Assembly: GCA_011947345.1 (NCBI GenBank)
Contig: JAAVTG010000614.1
Coordinates: forward strand, 62,001-126,000
Direction: 5' to 3'
Length of the DNA: 64,000 nt
Source: Phytophthora quininea
Taxonomy: Eukaryota; Oomycota; Peronosporomycetes; Peronosporales; Peronosporaceae
A model generated the notes under the pieces. That model did no database searches and was not told where the DNA came from. It saw nothing but the letters and a program-made list of their open reading frames with translations. Position 1 is the stretch's first letter. Each line of letters starts with the position of its first letter. Below, one piece after another: positions 52,205 to 63,757 of the stretch. The translations under genes were made by a program, and so were the position numbers.

Positions 52205-53429
52205 GAAGACTCCATTAACAGCGGCAAGGCCGAAGGCCAGGGCATGCCAGCGAAGGCAACAGCGGCCCAGCCGAACTGAGAGGGCGTAACGAGCGCCGGG
52301 AGCAGATGTCTGCGGAAAGATCGCAGGAGGACAAAGCGTCGTACACCCCAGGGGATGCGTCTGTAAGTAGAGGTCAGTCAGAGATTTGAGCCGCAGCGAG
52401 TAGGTGTCGGTTTGGTGCCGCTTCAGAATACATTCAAGCTGTTAGTGACGGCTGACGTGAAGATCGAGCTACCCGTCAGAAGGAGGACCAGCACGGTAGA
52501 GCTATCCCGTGAGGAAGGGCGACACAGTACTGGTAGCCTGGTATTGCGTGTGGCAGTGGCCAACAACGGGTGCCCCAAGCCAGCCCCGGCGGTAGATTAG
52601 TCCGCACGGCCGGTGAGCATAACACCCTTGAAAGATTTCTGTCAGGGAGCAACTGAGTAGCTACTACACGTCCAGACAGTGAGTTGCATTGCGCGTATCG
52701 AGTAGTTAGAGAGACATCTAAGTTGTCCACCAGGCACCGCCCCGAGGCCAAGGGCAGGATGGCGCAGTAGCGAGCAGCAGGTCAACACGGCGGTCACGTC
52801 ACCAGTAGTGCAAACAGAAATAAAGATTACAAGCAGCTTACTATATCTACGGCCACGTACACACGATTGTGATGAAAACTTGGGTCACAACGTTTTCATA
52901 TATGCGAAACACGATGGTAAGAGTCCCATGTGACAGAGACAGGTGTATTAGCGAATCAGCGTTAAGAAGATCCGTTGAAGATTGGTAGGTGTTGCAGGTC
53001 AGGATTATAATAATGGATTTTATCAGGATTTCATCAAGGATTAATCCTGTTCGACATTTTGTAACTTAAAGCAATTAACCGTAAAGGAAAGATTGCGAAG
53101 ATTCGTCCAGGACGATCAAGATACGCACCGTGAGGTCGTCATCATCTTCAGGATTTATCATGAATAGATTATGCTTCGGAATCTGCTCTGTCCGCCTAGA
53201 GGCGCGCTCCTGGCCGACATGTCTGCACAGGCGTCGTTGCATGTCAACCCATTTGCATGTACTCACTACTATGTCTTCTCTTCGCTGTTTTATGACCCAT
53301 TCGAAAGTTGAAGCTCAAGCCAGGGACTGTGCTTTGCTAGACAGGAGCTTTATGGCAACTATCGTATGCGGTCAAGAAAATCAAAGCTATATGTATTCAT
53401 CGCGATAGCGCCGAGTGCATACAAACTAC
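52205..53429. other. No confident gene; mirror of 30835-32059
   Basis: Contains the dispersed repeat related to the 26.4-kb tandem units at about 52870-53065. No supported ORF. Confidence 0.4.
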
Positions 53430-56400
53430 CTACTGCGGCGTTGACTTCTCCAGTTTTATCTTTGAGGCAGCACCAAAAACCCGCGCGATTTTGGTGGATG
53501 GTGCACCCTCCTCGCCACGTTTACCGTCGTCATTCTGAGGGGATGGAATCTTGTCGTCATCTGCCACCGCTCCTGCAGGGGTGATGTCAGTAGTTGTCCG
53601 GTAAGCAAGTAATAGAAGAGTTCTAAGCGACGTTGTGGCAAGGAGTTCACGCTCATGTCCACTGGAGTTCCGGCAAAAACTTGACGGATAAACATCCAGC
53701 ACACATACACGCCACAGCTAAAGGCATTGAATTGGATAGAATTGGTTTGGGGCAACACGTCGTAATCATTCAGGACTGTGATCTTGAGATCGTTAGCAAT
53801 ATTTTTCGCAGCTTGCAGGTAGACTGGTTGGTTTAGTGGGTCATAGTAGAATATGCGTTTAGACATTAGACTCGACGCGAACAACCACACAGCACCAATG
53901 TGCGTTGTCAAAATTCAGCGGCAGCAATACTATGTCCACGCCGCTTTCTTTAACTTGCTGGTGAATGCAGTTCCGCATCGATACATCCACCTGAGTTATA
54001 CCTGTCATTCGCGTCTTCTTTAGTTTCGTGACTGCAGACTGAAATCCAGCAAAGCGACATGCTGGGAAATCAGCGACTAGTCGTTCACATAGCTGCGTCG
54101 CTGAACCATGTCGGTAGTGTGGCTCTGTACAGCAGGGCGAATTGGAAGTCTTGTATGTCTGGTAGACCCGGTAGTTGCGTGTACGGGTAGGTCCGCAAAA
54201 CTTTGTCTGCGACTTGATTCGCCAGATCATGGCACTCCGCGGGTAATGACGGTAGACCTTCGTCCACCAGCCATTTGTGTAAGCACAAGCCCAACTGTAC
54301 CGCGGTCTTTAAATTTTGGATCCGCTTGAAGGTCTCGATCTGTTTTCTAGAGAAATTCCCGACATCCGTAATGATGACAGTATCAGTATAACTGTCCTGC
54401 ATTGATTCTTGGCGTGTCAACTGTGCGCCCACTTCGTCGTCCAAAGTAATGGCTTCTTCCAGTGTGTTACTGAGGGGAGAGCTTTCACACACGCGTCCAG
54501 AAGCTTTGGCGGAAGTATGTAAAATGGGTCCAAGATTAAAACAGGATTTTTCATGCGTTTGTACTTGGGGCGCTTGCTGTACGACTCGCTGTACTTTACG
54601 ATGATGCCTGCCAGTCGTCTCTGCAGCTGAATTAGACCGGGTTCGGAATGGTCAAGTGCAGTGAGTAGACCGTCTAAGGTCACCTCGCCTACTGCTTTAC
54701 GAGCCTTTTCTACAGCAGCGTACCATTTACGGTCGGATTTCTCACCAACTGCAGTTTCCTTCTTCTGCTTTGCCGGTCTCCCGACTTTCTTGGCTTTTGG
54801 ATTTAGGCGGATCGTGACAGGGCTAGTAGATTCGACTTCATCGGCACCGCGGGGCTCGTCACTATGATCATCATCTTCCCTGTCTTGGGTGGATTGTAAT
54901 TCCTCATTGTCACTTGAACTAACTCCAAGCTCACGTCGTGAATCTCTGTTTTCTTGAGCAAAGTTGTTACATGAAGGAGAACTAGTAGATTCGGCGGTAA
55001 GGTCCCCAACGTCGATCTTTCGTTGACGCACATTTCTCCACTGCTTTAACACAATTTGTAGCATCTCTTCAAACTCCGTATCATCATCGATATCAGTCAT
55101 TTCGCTCGCAATCAAGTGTGTCGCCCTCACCGGCTCCCTGTAGCGGTCTGCGTGGGTTCCCAACTTCTTCTTTTTCTCACAGACGACTCCACGTCAAAGT
55201 TTTCATACGTAAATTGCGCTACTTTCTTTAGCGGCCGTACTGTAGTCGTCCACCTACAACAGCGCACAGTCATGAAATTTTCGTGAGTTAGTCATAAACA
55301 TCCGGGATCTATTGTGACTTGCGGACTCTGCAAACTACAGCACATACCTCTCGTCGATCCGAGTCCAAGGGATTGCAGGGCCTGCAATTTTATGCTGCAT
55401 TCGATAGGCGATTGCATGGCGGCATGGGAGACTCATCGTCATGGAAAACTCGCAATCACACTTCCAAGTGCCCAAGAACAACTTGTGAGCGCCAGTCGCT
55501 CCGTGAACAACGATGACACGTGCGTCTGACAAATCGGGAGCAAAACCATAAGTTGTACACTTTTTAGCGCGACTGTGTACTGATGTCCAATCTGTTCCGC
55601 GACGTAATGAGTCGCGAAGGGCAGAACGTTCGACATATCCTCGTCGAAACTGCTGTTGACAAACTGTCCAATCCGTGAAACCCGATATTGATATTCGTTC
55701 TGCATTCGTCTGTCGTAGGCAACTATGGCCTTCACACACTGTGCCATACTCAAAGATCCGTCTACGCTCTCTTTTAGTTTGCCAAAAAAACTATCTATAC
55801 GGTTGTTAGTATGATTCTTGAAGTGCAGGAGCTTGGCCCGCAAATATAGCACCCAGCGATCTTTGCTCGCATCCCAATTTCTTTCAAAGTAGTCGAAGAA
55901 GCCTGCCATCTCCATTCTGTCGCACATTCCACGCAGAGATTGATGTGCATCGTTATACACCTTCTCCGAATCGGTGTACACCATCTTGTGTATTGCAGCG
56001 TCGATTTGACTAGCATCATCGCTCGAAAGCTTTCCAAATTCTGGCTTGGATCGTTTTTCCTTCAGGTACTTGATTGTGTGAAAGTGATAGATTAAAATTC
56101 GTGCCTGTGGGAAGTTAGACTGGAGCACACATATCTCGTTCAAGTCCTTATCAACAATAATTACTCGCAACATGTTGATGCGTGTAGGGTGAGAGCCAGT
56201 AAAGTGACCAATGGCTTTCTCCATGTGCCAGTCCCCGTTAGCCTCGATCAGAGACTGCTGCACCACTGCACCTTCACCGAACTCGTTCATATTCATGAAT
56301 TTAAGGAGCTGGTAGTTGTAGCTGCACGATAGAATCGGGAAATAATCAGGCATTATTAATCTTAAACATATCTTCAAAAAAATCTACACAAAAGAACAAC

Positions 56401-57275
56401 ATACCGATTCGTCTTGTGACTGCAGTCCACTAACAGAAGCCCACTGAGGCGAGCGTAAATGCGTCGCATGTGTGCCGTAACGAGAGAAATAACCCCTGTC
56501 TCGCCAGCTTCTCTGTCAGCTACGGAAGATATGTTATCAGGGTCTGCGGCAGAGAACGCGGCGACCTCTCTTGCAGTGGCGTTGTCATCATCTACGGTAG
56601 ACACAGATGACGGGTGCTCTCTAACCATGTTGTCGACGTCACTCTGGACGACGTTCTGGTCGTGCTCCAAAAGGTAATCGTAGATGCGCGAGCGTGTAGC
56701 ACCAACAGCCAGCATGCCCTCGACATGTGCACCTACGACTGGATCGTCAACCCCTCGTGAAGAAAGATACGTAGAGTAAGCGGCAGCCGACAGGGAGTGG
56801 CTGTGCTGAAAGCACCCATTTTTTAACCTGCAGCTCCCCACGCGCCAAATTCCACTGCACTACGAAGCGAAAAGGGCAATTCGTAAGCCGGATATGCTGG
56901 CGTGGTCGGCTTCCTTCACTGCGCGACCTCCGCTTGTTCCACCCGTGCGTACAAATGTACGTCCGCTGGTAAGGATCACAGGCTCGGGGAATAAGTTGGG
57001 ATCCGTCTGATCCTTTCTTCGTGTGTTGTATGCGTCTGTTGCGCTCTGCACGAGACATGGCACCTTTCACAGGAAGCACTTGCAGAGTGCGCGCACAGTA
57101 GCCACTCAAATAGTCTTGCCAAGCTTCCTAGCTGGGACTGCCACACTTGCGGGTGCTCGATATCGACGGCGGCGCATGCGGCACTACCAACACCATCACC
57201 GTGGACATTCGCAGCCTCTCCTCCGCGTTGGTTCTCTTTAACTTCTCCAACGTCATCCTGGTTATCGTCGCACAA
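53430..57275 (-). pseudogene. Complete-length MULE transposase with Ulp1 protease domain, broken
   Basis: On the minus strand: FAR1/WRKY-GCM-like DNA-binding part (QRTYICTHGWNKRRSRSEG, TNCPFRFVVQW, HSHSL; 57000-56780), MULE core (GLLLVDCSHKTNR then YNYQLLKFMNMNEFGEG, VDKDLNEICVL, ILIYHFHTIKYLKEK, 56430-56060), SWIM finger (WKCDC...PCRH, 55470-55400), AT-hook-like linker (54790), and Ulp1 protease with His, Asp, Gln and Cys (53910-53700). An intron 56404-56322 (83 nt, GTATGT...GCAG) fits the protein exactly. Breaks are a TAG for Trp near 57135, one extra A/T in 56819-56824, one missing in 55561-55565, and the linker and protease breaks shared with the left arm. No terminal inverted repeats identified. 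Confidence 0.85.
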
Positions 57276-58121
57276 TCATCATCCTGTTCACCATGTTCAT
57301 CGCGTCCACTGTCATCATATACAGCACCTGACGGCACATCGCATCCACGGGCTGGAGTGAATGACAGACCAGGGCTACAACGCAGTCGCGCCGATCGAAG
57401 TGGTTTCTGGGCATCCCTTGTGCCCTCGCCGACCGCGCTCTCCTCCGGCGCATTCATTACGCCTCGGGTGCCTTGAGCTTCGGTTTCTTAGCTGCAAAAG
57501 GAAAGTGGTGCGCGACAAAAATAGAGCTTGTATTTTATCGAATAAATTGCAATCATGGAATAACCCTGTTTGATAATCCTGCACGCTTCCATTATTATAA
57601 TCATGTCCTGTAACAGCGCCGTTGAAGATTTCATACGCCCAATTGAGCCGAAATTTCGAGAGCCACGTAAGATTAGGTGAACATGATTCGGGAAACCCAG
57701 CGATTGCGCTATACGGATGAATACAAGTAATAAAAAAATACCAGAGCTATAGTTTCTGTGATGAATTTAAAAACATAAGGACAGGTAGTGATTTTAGTAA
57801 AATAAGGATGATAAACAGTTAAGAGATAGATATGTAGCTTCGGAGAACGAAAGGTAGATAAAGTATGAAGTCTTTAGACGGTAAAGATAAGAGCACCTCC
57901 AACGGGATTGCAAATTGCATCAAATTACATCAATTGCGAGTATGGAACCTCCAGCGGTGTTGTGATAATGAAAAAAGTAGCTCGAAAGTAAAGCACTGTG
58001 CGCTTCGTGGAACTCGAAGTGATTAAACAGCGTTTATTTATTTCGTGTCCAGACGAAATACAACCAACAGTGCGCATCCTGCGAAACCCCACACCGCTCC
58101 CCTTCGTTCCAACGTATCCCC
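57276..58121. other. MULE upstream flank and AT-rich spacer
   Basis: The minus frame 57457-57128 (LEKLKRTNAEERLRM) could be the MULE N-terminus. 57565-57665 contains part of the dispersed repeat (CCATTATTATAATCATG). 57700-57960 is AT-rich without ORFs. Confidence 0.35.
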
Positions 58122-59156
58122 ATGCCCAATGCTGCCCAGTGGACAGCTGCAGAGGATGTCTGTTTGTGTCGGGCATACACAAATACATCAGATGACGGCT
58201 CGATTGGTACAGATCAAAAGTCTGCACACTTCTGGAATCGAGTCCACGAAACGTATGTTCAGCTGGTAGAAGAGAACCGTCAGCTCGTCAACGCGCCTAC
58301 TAGAAATCCAGGCGTCCTCCAAAGTCGCCGGTCTGGACTCGCCAGACCGGACGGGGCTGTCTTTGCTTCACCCATGGGCGTCACAGCCGCCTAAAGTGTC
58401 AATGGGACCCCCAGCTGTCTGTGTTATGTCTCCGTGCTAAAAACTATATTTAAAATGCTGACAAGTTTAATTTAAATGCAAACGGGTCAAAAGCGAAGAA
58501 CACAGTGGCTGGTCGGACGTTGACTACGTGAGTGAGGCCCTTAATCGTTTTACAGCCAAGCGGGAACAATTAAATGCGAACGCATTGCGTACGTACCGCG
58601 AAAGCGCTCAATCAGGCGCTGCAAAGACAAAGTCCAAGCCGAGTGTAAAACTAGAGATTTTTCGCCTCCACCATTGTCATGACATTCTCCAGCAGAGTGT
58701 TCGCTTCGTGCGCGATGTGCCACAGCCGAGGAAGAGGCCAAGATCGCCTAATGAGCTGTTAGACAGCGAAGGTATTGCCGCTTTCGATTGGTAGATAGTA
58801 TCTTGCTTTTTATTGTTTCAGGAGAAGACAGTGATAGTATTGAGTCGACCATTAATGCAGGAAATGCTGACAACAGTGTACATGAAGCGAAAGGAATGAG
58901 TAATAGTTTCCAGTCCCCGAAGCGTATCGGATCGTTATCATGACCATCGTCGGCTGAAAAAAGAAGTCAAAGCAGCTGCAACTAAAAGGTCAGGTCGATA
59001 AGGCTATAATGCACTCGCAGCGAGAGTTGGCAATGGCTACAACGGCTCATGTAGCTATTATGAAGGAGCAACTCGAGATATTAAAGCGAAAGATTGCAGT
59101 GATGGACAGGCCTTGGCGAAAATACTACAATTGCAATATTGCGAGTATTGTATAGT
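58122..59156 (+). pseudogene. Myb/SANT-like DNA-binding protein of transposon type
   Basis: WTAAEDVCLCRAYTNTSDDG...SAHFWNRVHETYVQL (58137-58270) is a trihelix/SANT-like domain. Later pieces ALNRFTAKREQLNANALRTY and FRLHHCHDILQQSVRFV (58530-58710) match the usual central helix of such proteins, and MKEQLEILKRKIAVMDRPWRKYYN (59060-59130) is the C-terminal coil. The frame is interrupted near 58390, 58795 and 58940. Proteins of this type accompany PIF/Harbinger elements or are host paralogues. No Harbinger nuclease is nearby. Confidence 0.5.
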
Positions 59157-59363
59157 TATTATTTATTGTTTTTATTAGCAGCAGTATAATACACAATTCG
59201 AGAAAATACGATTGTTTTTTCGACTGTTATCAGTGTCCACCCATTGTTGGTGGCTGTCCTCCAGTAAATTTTTCGTAGTGTCCACCAGTAATTTATTTGC
59301 TATGGCATTCACCAATTAGAGCCTCCCAAGCAATACAGACACCCTCCTCCAAGTCAGCACCCA
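59157..59363. other. AT-rich spacer
   Basis: No gene. Contains the near-repeat GTGTCCACCA/GTGTCCACCC (59230-59290). Confidence 0.4.
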
Positions 59364-59768
59364 ATGTCATCCCGTCAAATCTGCTCGTTCTTCTACACCG
59401 ACCTCGGAGAAGACAACTTTAAATGCAGGAAGCGTGGCCGGTCTCGCAAGCAATCCCCTGGCACTGGTTATAATAACTTGCTAAGCCATCTCAACGCAAA
59501 ACATCCCGACTACGCTGCTGAGTTCGCTGGTCTCCAAGTAGCGGCGCTAACAATTGACATGCTTTTTGTTGACGAAACCACGCTCAATATCTACCAATAG
59601 ATGGACTGGATTATTCAACGTAATATACCAATCACAGAAGTCGAAAACAAGATGACACGAGCGGTGGTGTCGATGAAGAGCACGATCGTCAAGACTCTGA
59701 AGTCCTACATGGCACACGTAGCCAAGAAAGTCGGGCTAGTCATTGCCAAAGAAATGGGCGACTCTTTT
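59364..59768 (+). pseudogene. hAT transposase N-terminal fragment with BED finger
   Basis: SFFYTDLGEDNFKCRKRG...GYNNLLSHLNAKHPDY carries the BED-type C...H...H pattern. An in-frame TAG (59598-59600) stands before MDWIIQRNIPITEVENKMTRAV, where hAT proteins have Trp. After KSYMAHVAKKVGLVIAKEMG the similarity ends near a candidate LTR start at 59769. No catalytic domain. Confidence 0.55.
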
Positions 59769-60975
59769 TGTAACGGGGTTACACGAAAATCATAACCGTG
59801 TGTAGACTTTTGGCTATGTAGCCATGGTGTAGCCATTTGGCTCTCCACCACTCATTTACATATCTCTTAGATTAACTATACCCCATAGTTTAGTCTATAC
59901 ATTTACAGCAAGGTCAGATAACAATTCAATTCAGTTCTATTTTGCAGTTAATCTGTGTCGTCCTTGTTTTAAGGGACACTGACTCTGCGAGTCCTAGTTA
60001 CGGGACTGTACTTGGTTCTTGTATAGAACCGAAGGCTGGAAACCTAAAGACACTGACTCGGGGAGTCCTACGCCTTCCTCTGTGCACGTGCACTGCTACG
60101 CAGCCCCGCTGCACCTGGTAGCACTTGTAGTCAATCCGACTCCTGAGCCGTCGACTGAACCTCTGTGAGGATGGAGCAAGCGACGTTTGCGCACTTGCCT
60201 CCTAGTCAGTAGGACACGCTGAACAAAGCTAGCGTCCTTGCTGGGCCCTGAGGGCACGACGCTCCTTGCCTCGCAAGGGCCTGACTCCGTGACGGCGCGC
60301 CTTGAGGCGTTCTCGAAGTACGAGAATGCTATGCTGTAGCATATCCAGCAGCGTGTCGCTGCCGCAGCGCTCCTCAGCGGGCGGAGCCGCTCTCCGTGAG
60401 CGTGAAGACCTTCTCGGGGAAGAAGGGGGCTCCTGTTGTGGACCCGAGAGGTCGAAATGGCCATGGGTTCGGCCATGCTCCACATGGAGAACCAGCGCGT
60501 AGTGCTTGCGATCTCTAAGCTCGAAGGGCGTGCGAGAGAATGTGCCTTGACGTCGGGGACGTCCGTCGAAGTGGCCTTCCCGACCTGGAAGGAGCTGAAG
60601 GAGAAGCTCCTGCAGGTGTTCTCCCCGCCTAACCAGGCGTACCACGTGAAGTCACGCTTCCTTGCCACCCGCCAGGGCAAGAAGGACTTGGTGGACTATG
60701 TTCCAGAGCTACGAACGCTCATTGCAGGCATGGCTGCCGACCCTCTACCCGAGGTGGTCACCGCGACCGTCTTTATGGAAGGGCCCCGAGCTGGAGTGGC
60801 TCGCATGGAAGTACTCCGTCAGAGCCCGACCGACTTTGAGAAGGCCGTCAGTGTGGCACTGAATGCCGAGTTCAACTTTAAATTGTCTCGGGTCGGTGCC
60901 AGCACCAGCTCTACCGGGTCGAATGATTCTGAGCCCATGGACCTCAGCTATGCTGAGGATAGAAGTAGCCGGTGA
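59769..60975 (+). mobile_element. LTR-retrotransposon fragment: candidate LTR plus gag
   Basis: TGTAACGGGGTTACACG at 59769 resembles an LTR start cutting the hAT fragment. The 59800-60110 segment is non-coding, with two GACACTGACTC-GAGTCCTA repeats (59978, 60050). The ORF 60436-60975 encodes a capsid-type gag (FPTWKELKEKLLQVFSPPN, YVPELRTLIAGMA, MEVLRQSPTDFEKAV). No pol follows, so it is truncated. The LTR extent is uncertain. Confidence 0.5.
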
Positions 60976-61116
60976 TGAAGGAGTATGTGGAGAAGTGACC
61001 CAGAAAGATTTTGATTGAAGAGTCGCGACTGGTCAGCGGGCGCTGGACTTATGGCGCAATCTTTGGGATGTGGCTTCAGCGAGTCCATCACTCACGGATC
61101 TTCAGTTGTACCATCA
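60976..61116. other. Spacer
   Basis: No ORF or repeat recognised between the gag remnant and the Helitron end. Confidence 0.3.
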
Positions 61117-61144
61117 CTAGCCGAGCGCCGCCGCTACACGGCGG
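61117..61144 (-). mobile_element. Second Helitron 3' terminus (minus strand)
   Basis: On the minus strand, CCGCCG-TGTAG-CGGCGG (61144-61128) is followed seven bases later by CTAG (61120-61117) and T. Same architecture as the end at 25357 but a different sequence, about 250 bp beyond the helicase stop. Confidence 0.7.
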
Positions 61145-61365
61145 TGGATTATGGTTGGATGCAGCTGTGTGGACCGCCCGCCTCCGCTACGCTCTGGCGG
61201 GATGATTTAGCTTTTCACACGAATTAGTACGAAGTTTAAGCTAAAACGTAAGGCTTAGAAAACATGAAAATTGCCAAGTGCCATTTGTCCAACATAAAGC
61301 TAGGTTCTAGTTCGTAGTGGCAAGCTACTACAGTACATCTAGCCTAGAAATGCACCTCGACTCCT

Positions 61366-62925
61366 AATTGAAAATCTGCGTGTACACGATGTTTCTCGTG
61401 TACACTCCTCCGTCCGGGTCTACGAACTCTGGATACTCAATCAATGCCTTGAACTTGCTTCGAGAGGTCACGCGAGACAACTCCACATACAACTGGCCAT
61501 GCGAAAAGCACGGGAAGCCAAGTACAGCCCCAAGTTTAACACCGTCTGACCTTGGGCCTTGTTAATCGTCATGGCGAATGCTGGTTGCACGGGAACAGCT
61601 TTCGTCGTAGCCGGAAGGGGAAATCGGAGCTGTCGTCGTCGCTCACGAACATAATTCTCGGAATGAGTACTTCTTGGCCTGTTCGTTCTCCAGTCATAAT
61701 TGCTGCTCTAATGACGTGGTCCTTCAAGTCGACGATTCGCAGACGCGTTCCATTGCACAGTCCAAAATGCGGGTTCAGATTTCTCATCATCATGATGGGG
61801 ATGCCATTCTTGAGCAGTAGTCTGTGAGGTGGAATCCCGTTCACGTTCACCGAGTGGAGGAACTCCTGCTCAAAAACGTTCCGTCATCATCCTCCACTGA
61901 GTCCACCGACAAATACTCCCGCGCTGTCTCCGGAAGTCGAGCTGCGACTGCCTCGTTGATTCTCCGTACCGTCTCATTCGTAGTCGTCAAAATCGTCCGG
62001 CTGGCAAAATATTCATCCGTCGCAACCTCCGGATTGGCAACGTCGGCATACATTGCGTCAATGATGCGGGTCATACCCCTTGGTATTGCCCCTGGAACTA
62101 TTTCCTCGTCCTCATCGTCTTCTACAGGAGGATTCGGGATCAGCATATCAACTGGAATCTTGATGTAGTCATTGCCAAGATCAGCACGTTTTTCGTGCCG
62201 ACCCTCCCCAACAGCAAGCAAAAAATCAGAGAAGGTCAGGATATCCTCGTCGCTTTCTCCTGTCCCCTCGCTCCCAATGCGCATAATCTGCGTTAACCGA
62301 ACCTGCAAAAAGTGTCTCCACAGAGGCGATTCCTTCATACACATGTTGATCGTTTCTACAGGCGTGCCTCTCTTCACGACAGGAAGGATCTGGCAGACAC
62401 CTCCTGAGAGGACAAAAACCTTTCCGCCGAAAGGCTCCCTTGGGTTATCCATAATGTCTCGTAGCGTCCGGTCGACAGCCTCAAACGCGTGGCGATGCGT
62501 CATCGGAGCTTCATCCCAAATGACCAAACTGGTCTACTGGATAACCTTGCGCAGATGCGATTGTTTGAAAACCGAGCACGTAGAATCCTTGTCCAGTTTC
62601 AGCGGAATTTTGAAAGTAGAATGCGCCGTACGCCCGCCCATGAGAAGCAGAGATGCAATTCCACTGGACGCAACAGCAAGTGCAATCTTTCCATCCAGAC
62701 GCACCCTGGCCAGAATGTGTCGAAGTAGCGTAGACTTTCCCGTTCCACCAGGTCCATCAACAAAGAAAAGCTTTTGTAAAACGTCCCGCGTAGATGAACT
62801 GCCCCCGCCGTTACGCGAAGCGCTAGTCGTCGATACATCATGTCTTGACCCTGTGATTCAAATGCAGGATGCATGCCTCCACAGGAGCAATATATCCAGC
62901 ATCTAAATAACGCAGGATTTCGTTT
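61366..62925 (-). pseudogene. Helitron Pif1-like helicase domain, second copy
   Basis: Minus strand: Walker A GPGGTGKS (about 62750), SGIASLLLMGGRTAHSTFKIPL, then a TAG where Glu is expected (about 62536). Next are Walker B DEAPMTHRHAFEAVD (62512), VLSGGVCQILPVVKRG (GGVCQ where GDFRQ is usual), GTRLRIVDLKDHVIRAAIM, and the C-terminal AFAMTINKAQGQ and LYVELSRV (61570-61460), ending about 61366. Frame changes occur near 61850, 61600 and 61520. No Rep domain is present, so this copy is 5'-truncated. Confidence 0.8.
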
Positions 62926-63256
62926 GGCTTCTCGCGCGGGCGGGCCAACGGACGACTATCACCTGGAACGACCACGACAGTAATCACGGTCCTATCCGAA
63001 CTCTACGCTGTTGCCCGTTTTACCAGTTTTTACATCGATACACAATATGACACAAATTTAACCCAATTGAAAATGCGTGTATTGATGTTGGTTATTTACA
63101 GCCAATAGGCTACGCCTGGTGGTAGCGACGGCGACGCGCGGTCTGTCGCTGGTGGACTCAGCGGCGTCGACGACGGTGGCGAGCTTCGCGAGGTGGTAGT
63201 GGCGGCGGCAGCGGCGGCGAGCCGATGGTGACCGCCACCAGGGCCATGGTCTCCTG
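62926..63256. other. GC-rich spacer
   Basis: From about 63110 the sequence becomes GC-rich with GGCGGC runs. Overlapping arginine/alanine-rich ORFs are likely compositional. Confidence 0.35.
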
Positions 63257-63535
63257 TCACCGGTCCAACCGTGGCAGCGGCGGCTCGGCGGCGGTGCTGT
63301 GCCAGAAGCGGCACTGGCCGTCGCACGCCCGACACCGCCGCGATGCGCTCCTGGCGCGTGGCCTCTCGAAGGCATCCCACTCGAGGAGCTCCTCGCAGCA
63401 AACGCAGCGGAGGCACTGGTGGCCCAGGTCGTCGAGGTCGAGCGGCGCACACGTCACGTCGGCAGAGCAGCGAGCGCAGGTAACGTTCCCACGCTCCATC
63501 GCGTTTGGTTGGGGGACTACTATCGACCTCTTCAT
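63257..63535 (-). CDS. Small cysteine-rich (zinc-binding-like) ORF
   Basis: 92 aa. CARC, then CLRCVCC and CRACDGQC give a CxxC...CxxCxxC...CxxCxxxC pattern similar to LIM/RING-like zinc modules. It starts MKRSIVVPQPNAMERG. Family not recognised. The surrounding GC bias makes chance ORFs likely, so confidence is modest. Confidence 0.35.
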   Translation of the reverse strand: MKRSIVVPQPNAMERGNVTCARCSADVTCAPLDLDDLGHQCLRCVCCEELLEWDAFERPRARSASRRCRACDGQCRFWHSTAAEPPLPRLDR

Positions 63536-63694
63536 TAAGTACGTTTGGTGTGGACCACCCTACTATTGGTGTGATCCACGTCTCGCGCCGCCTTCGCTCC
63601 GCTCGGCAGCCAATGGCAGCGCCGGATCTTGTCCATCGAAACTCGGCGACGGACAGACAGCAAGTTTCTAGTAGTAGTCTAGATTCATTGATGT

Positions 63695-63757
63695 ACCCAG
63701 TTCCGACTTGACCATACCCAGTTCCGACATGACATATCCCCGTTCCGACTTGACCAT
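63695..63757 (+). repeat. Three units of a 20-22-bp tandem repeat
   Basis: CCCAGTTCCGACTTGACCAT, CCCAGTTCCGACATGACAT and CCCCGTTCCGACTTGACCAT in succession. The plus-strand ORF beginning at 63708 starts inside it. Confidence 0.75.

Larger units (their letters stand above)
44911..55553 (-). repeat. Right arm of giant palindrome
   Basis: Reverse complement of 28711-44864 minus the internal Gypsy sequence. The outer boundary is at 55553 (...CAAAACCATAAGT), inside the MULE coding region, which continues uninterrupted beyond. Noted differences from the left arm include Asp/Gly and Val/Gly codons in the SWIM region, two codons in the piggyBac core, two in the E(z) fragment, and several run-length changes. 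Confidence 0.95.

Noticed and set aside
28711..55553. Palindrome as a pure assembly or chimeric-read artefact
   Set aside because: Not excluded, but the solo LTR versus full element, the recombinant LTR pattern and scattered substitutions mean the two arms are not copies of one read. A haplotype mis-join remains possible and is listed as a test.
63096..63483. Alanine/arginine-rich ORFs on both strands
   Set aside because: Driven by GGC/CGG runs; only the cysteine-patterned frame was kept, at low confidence.
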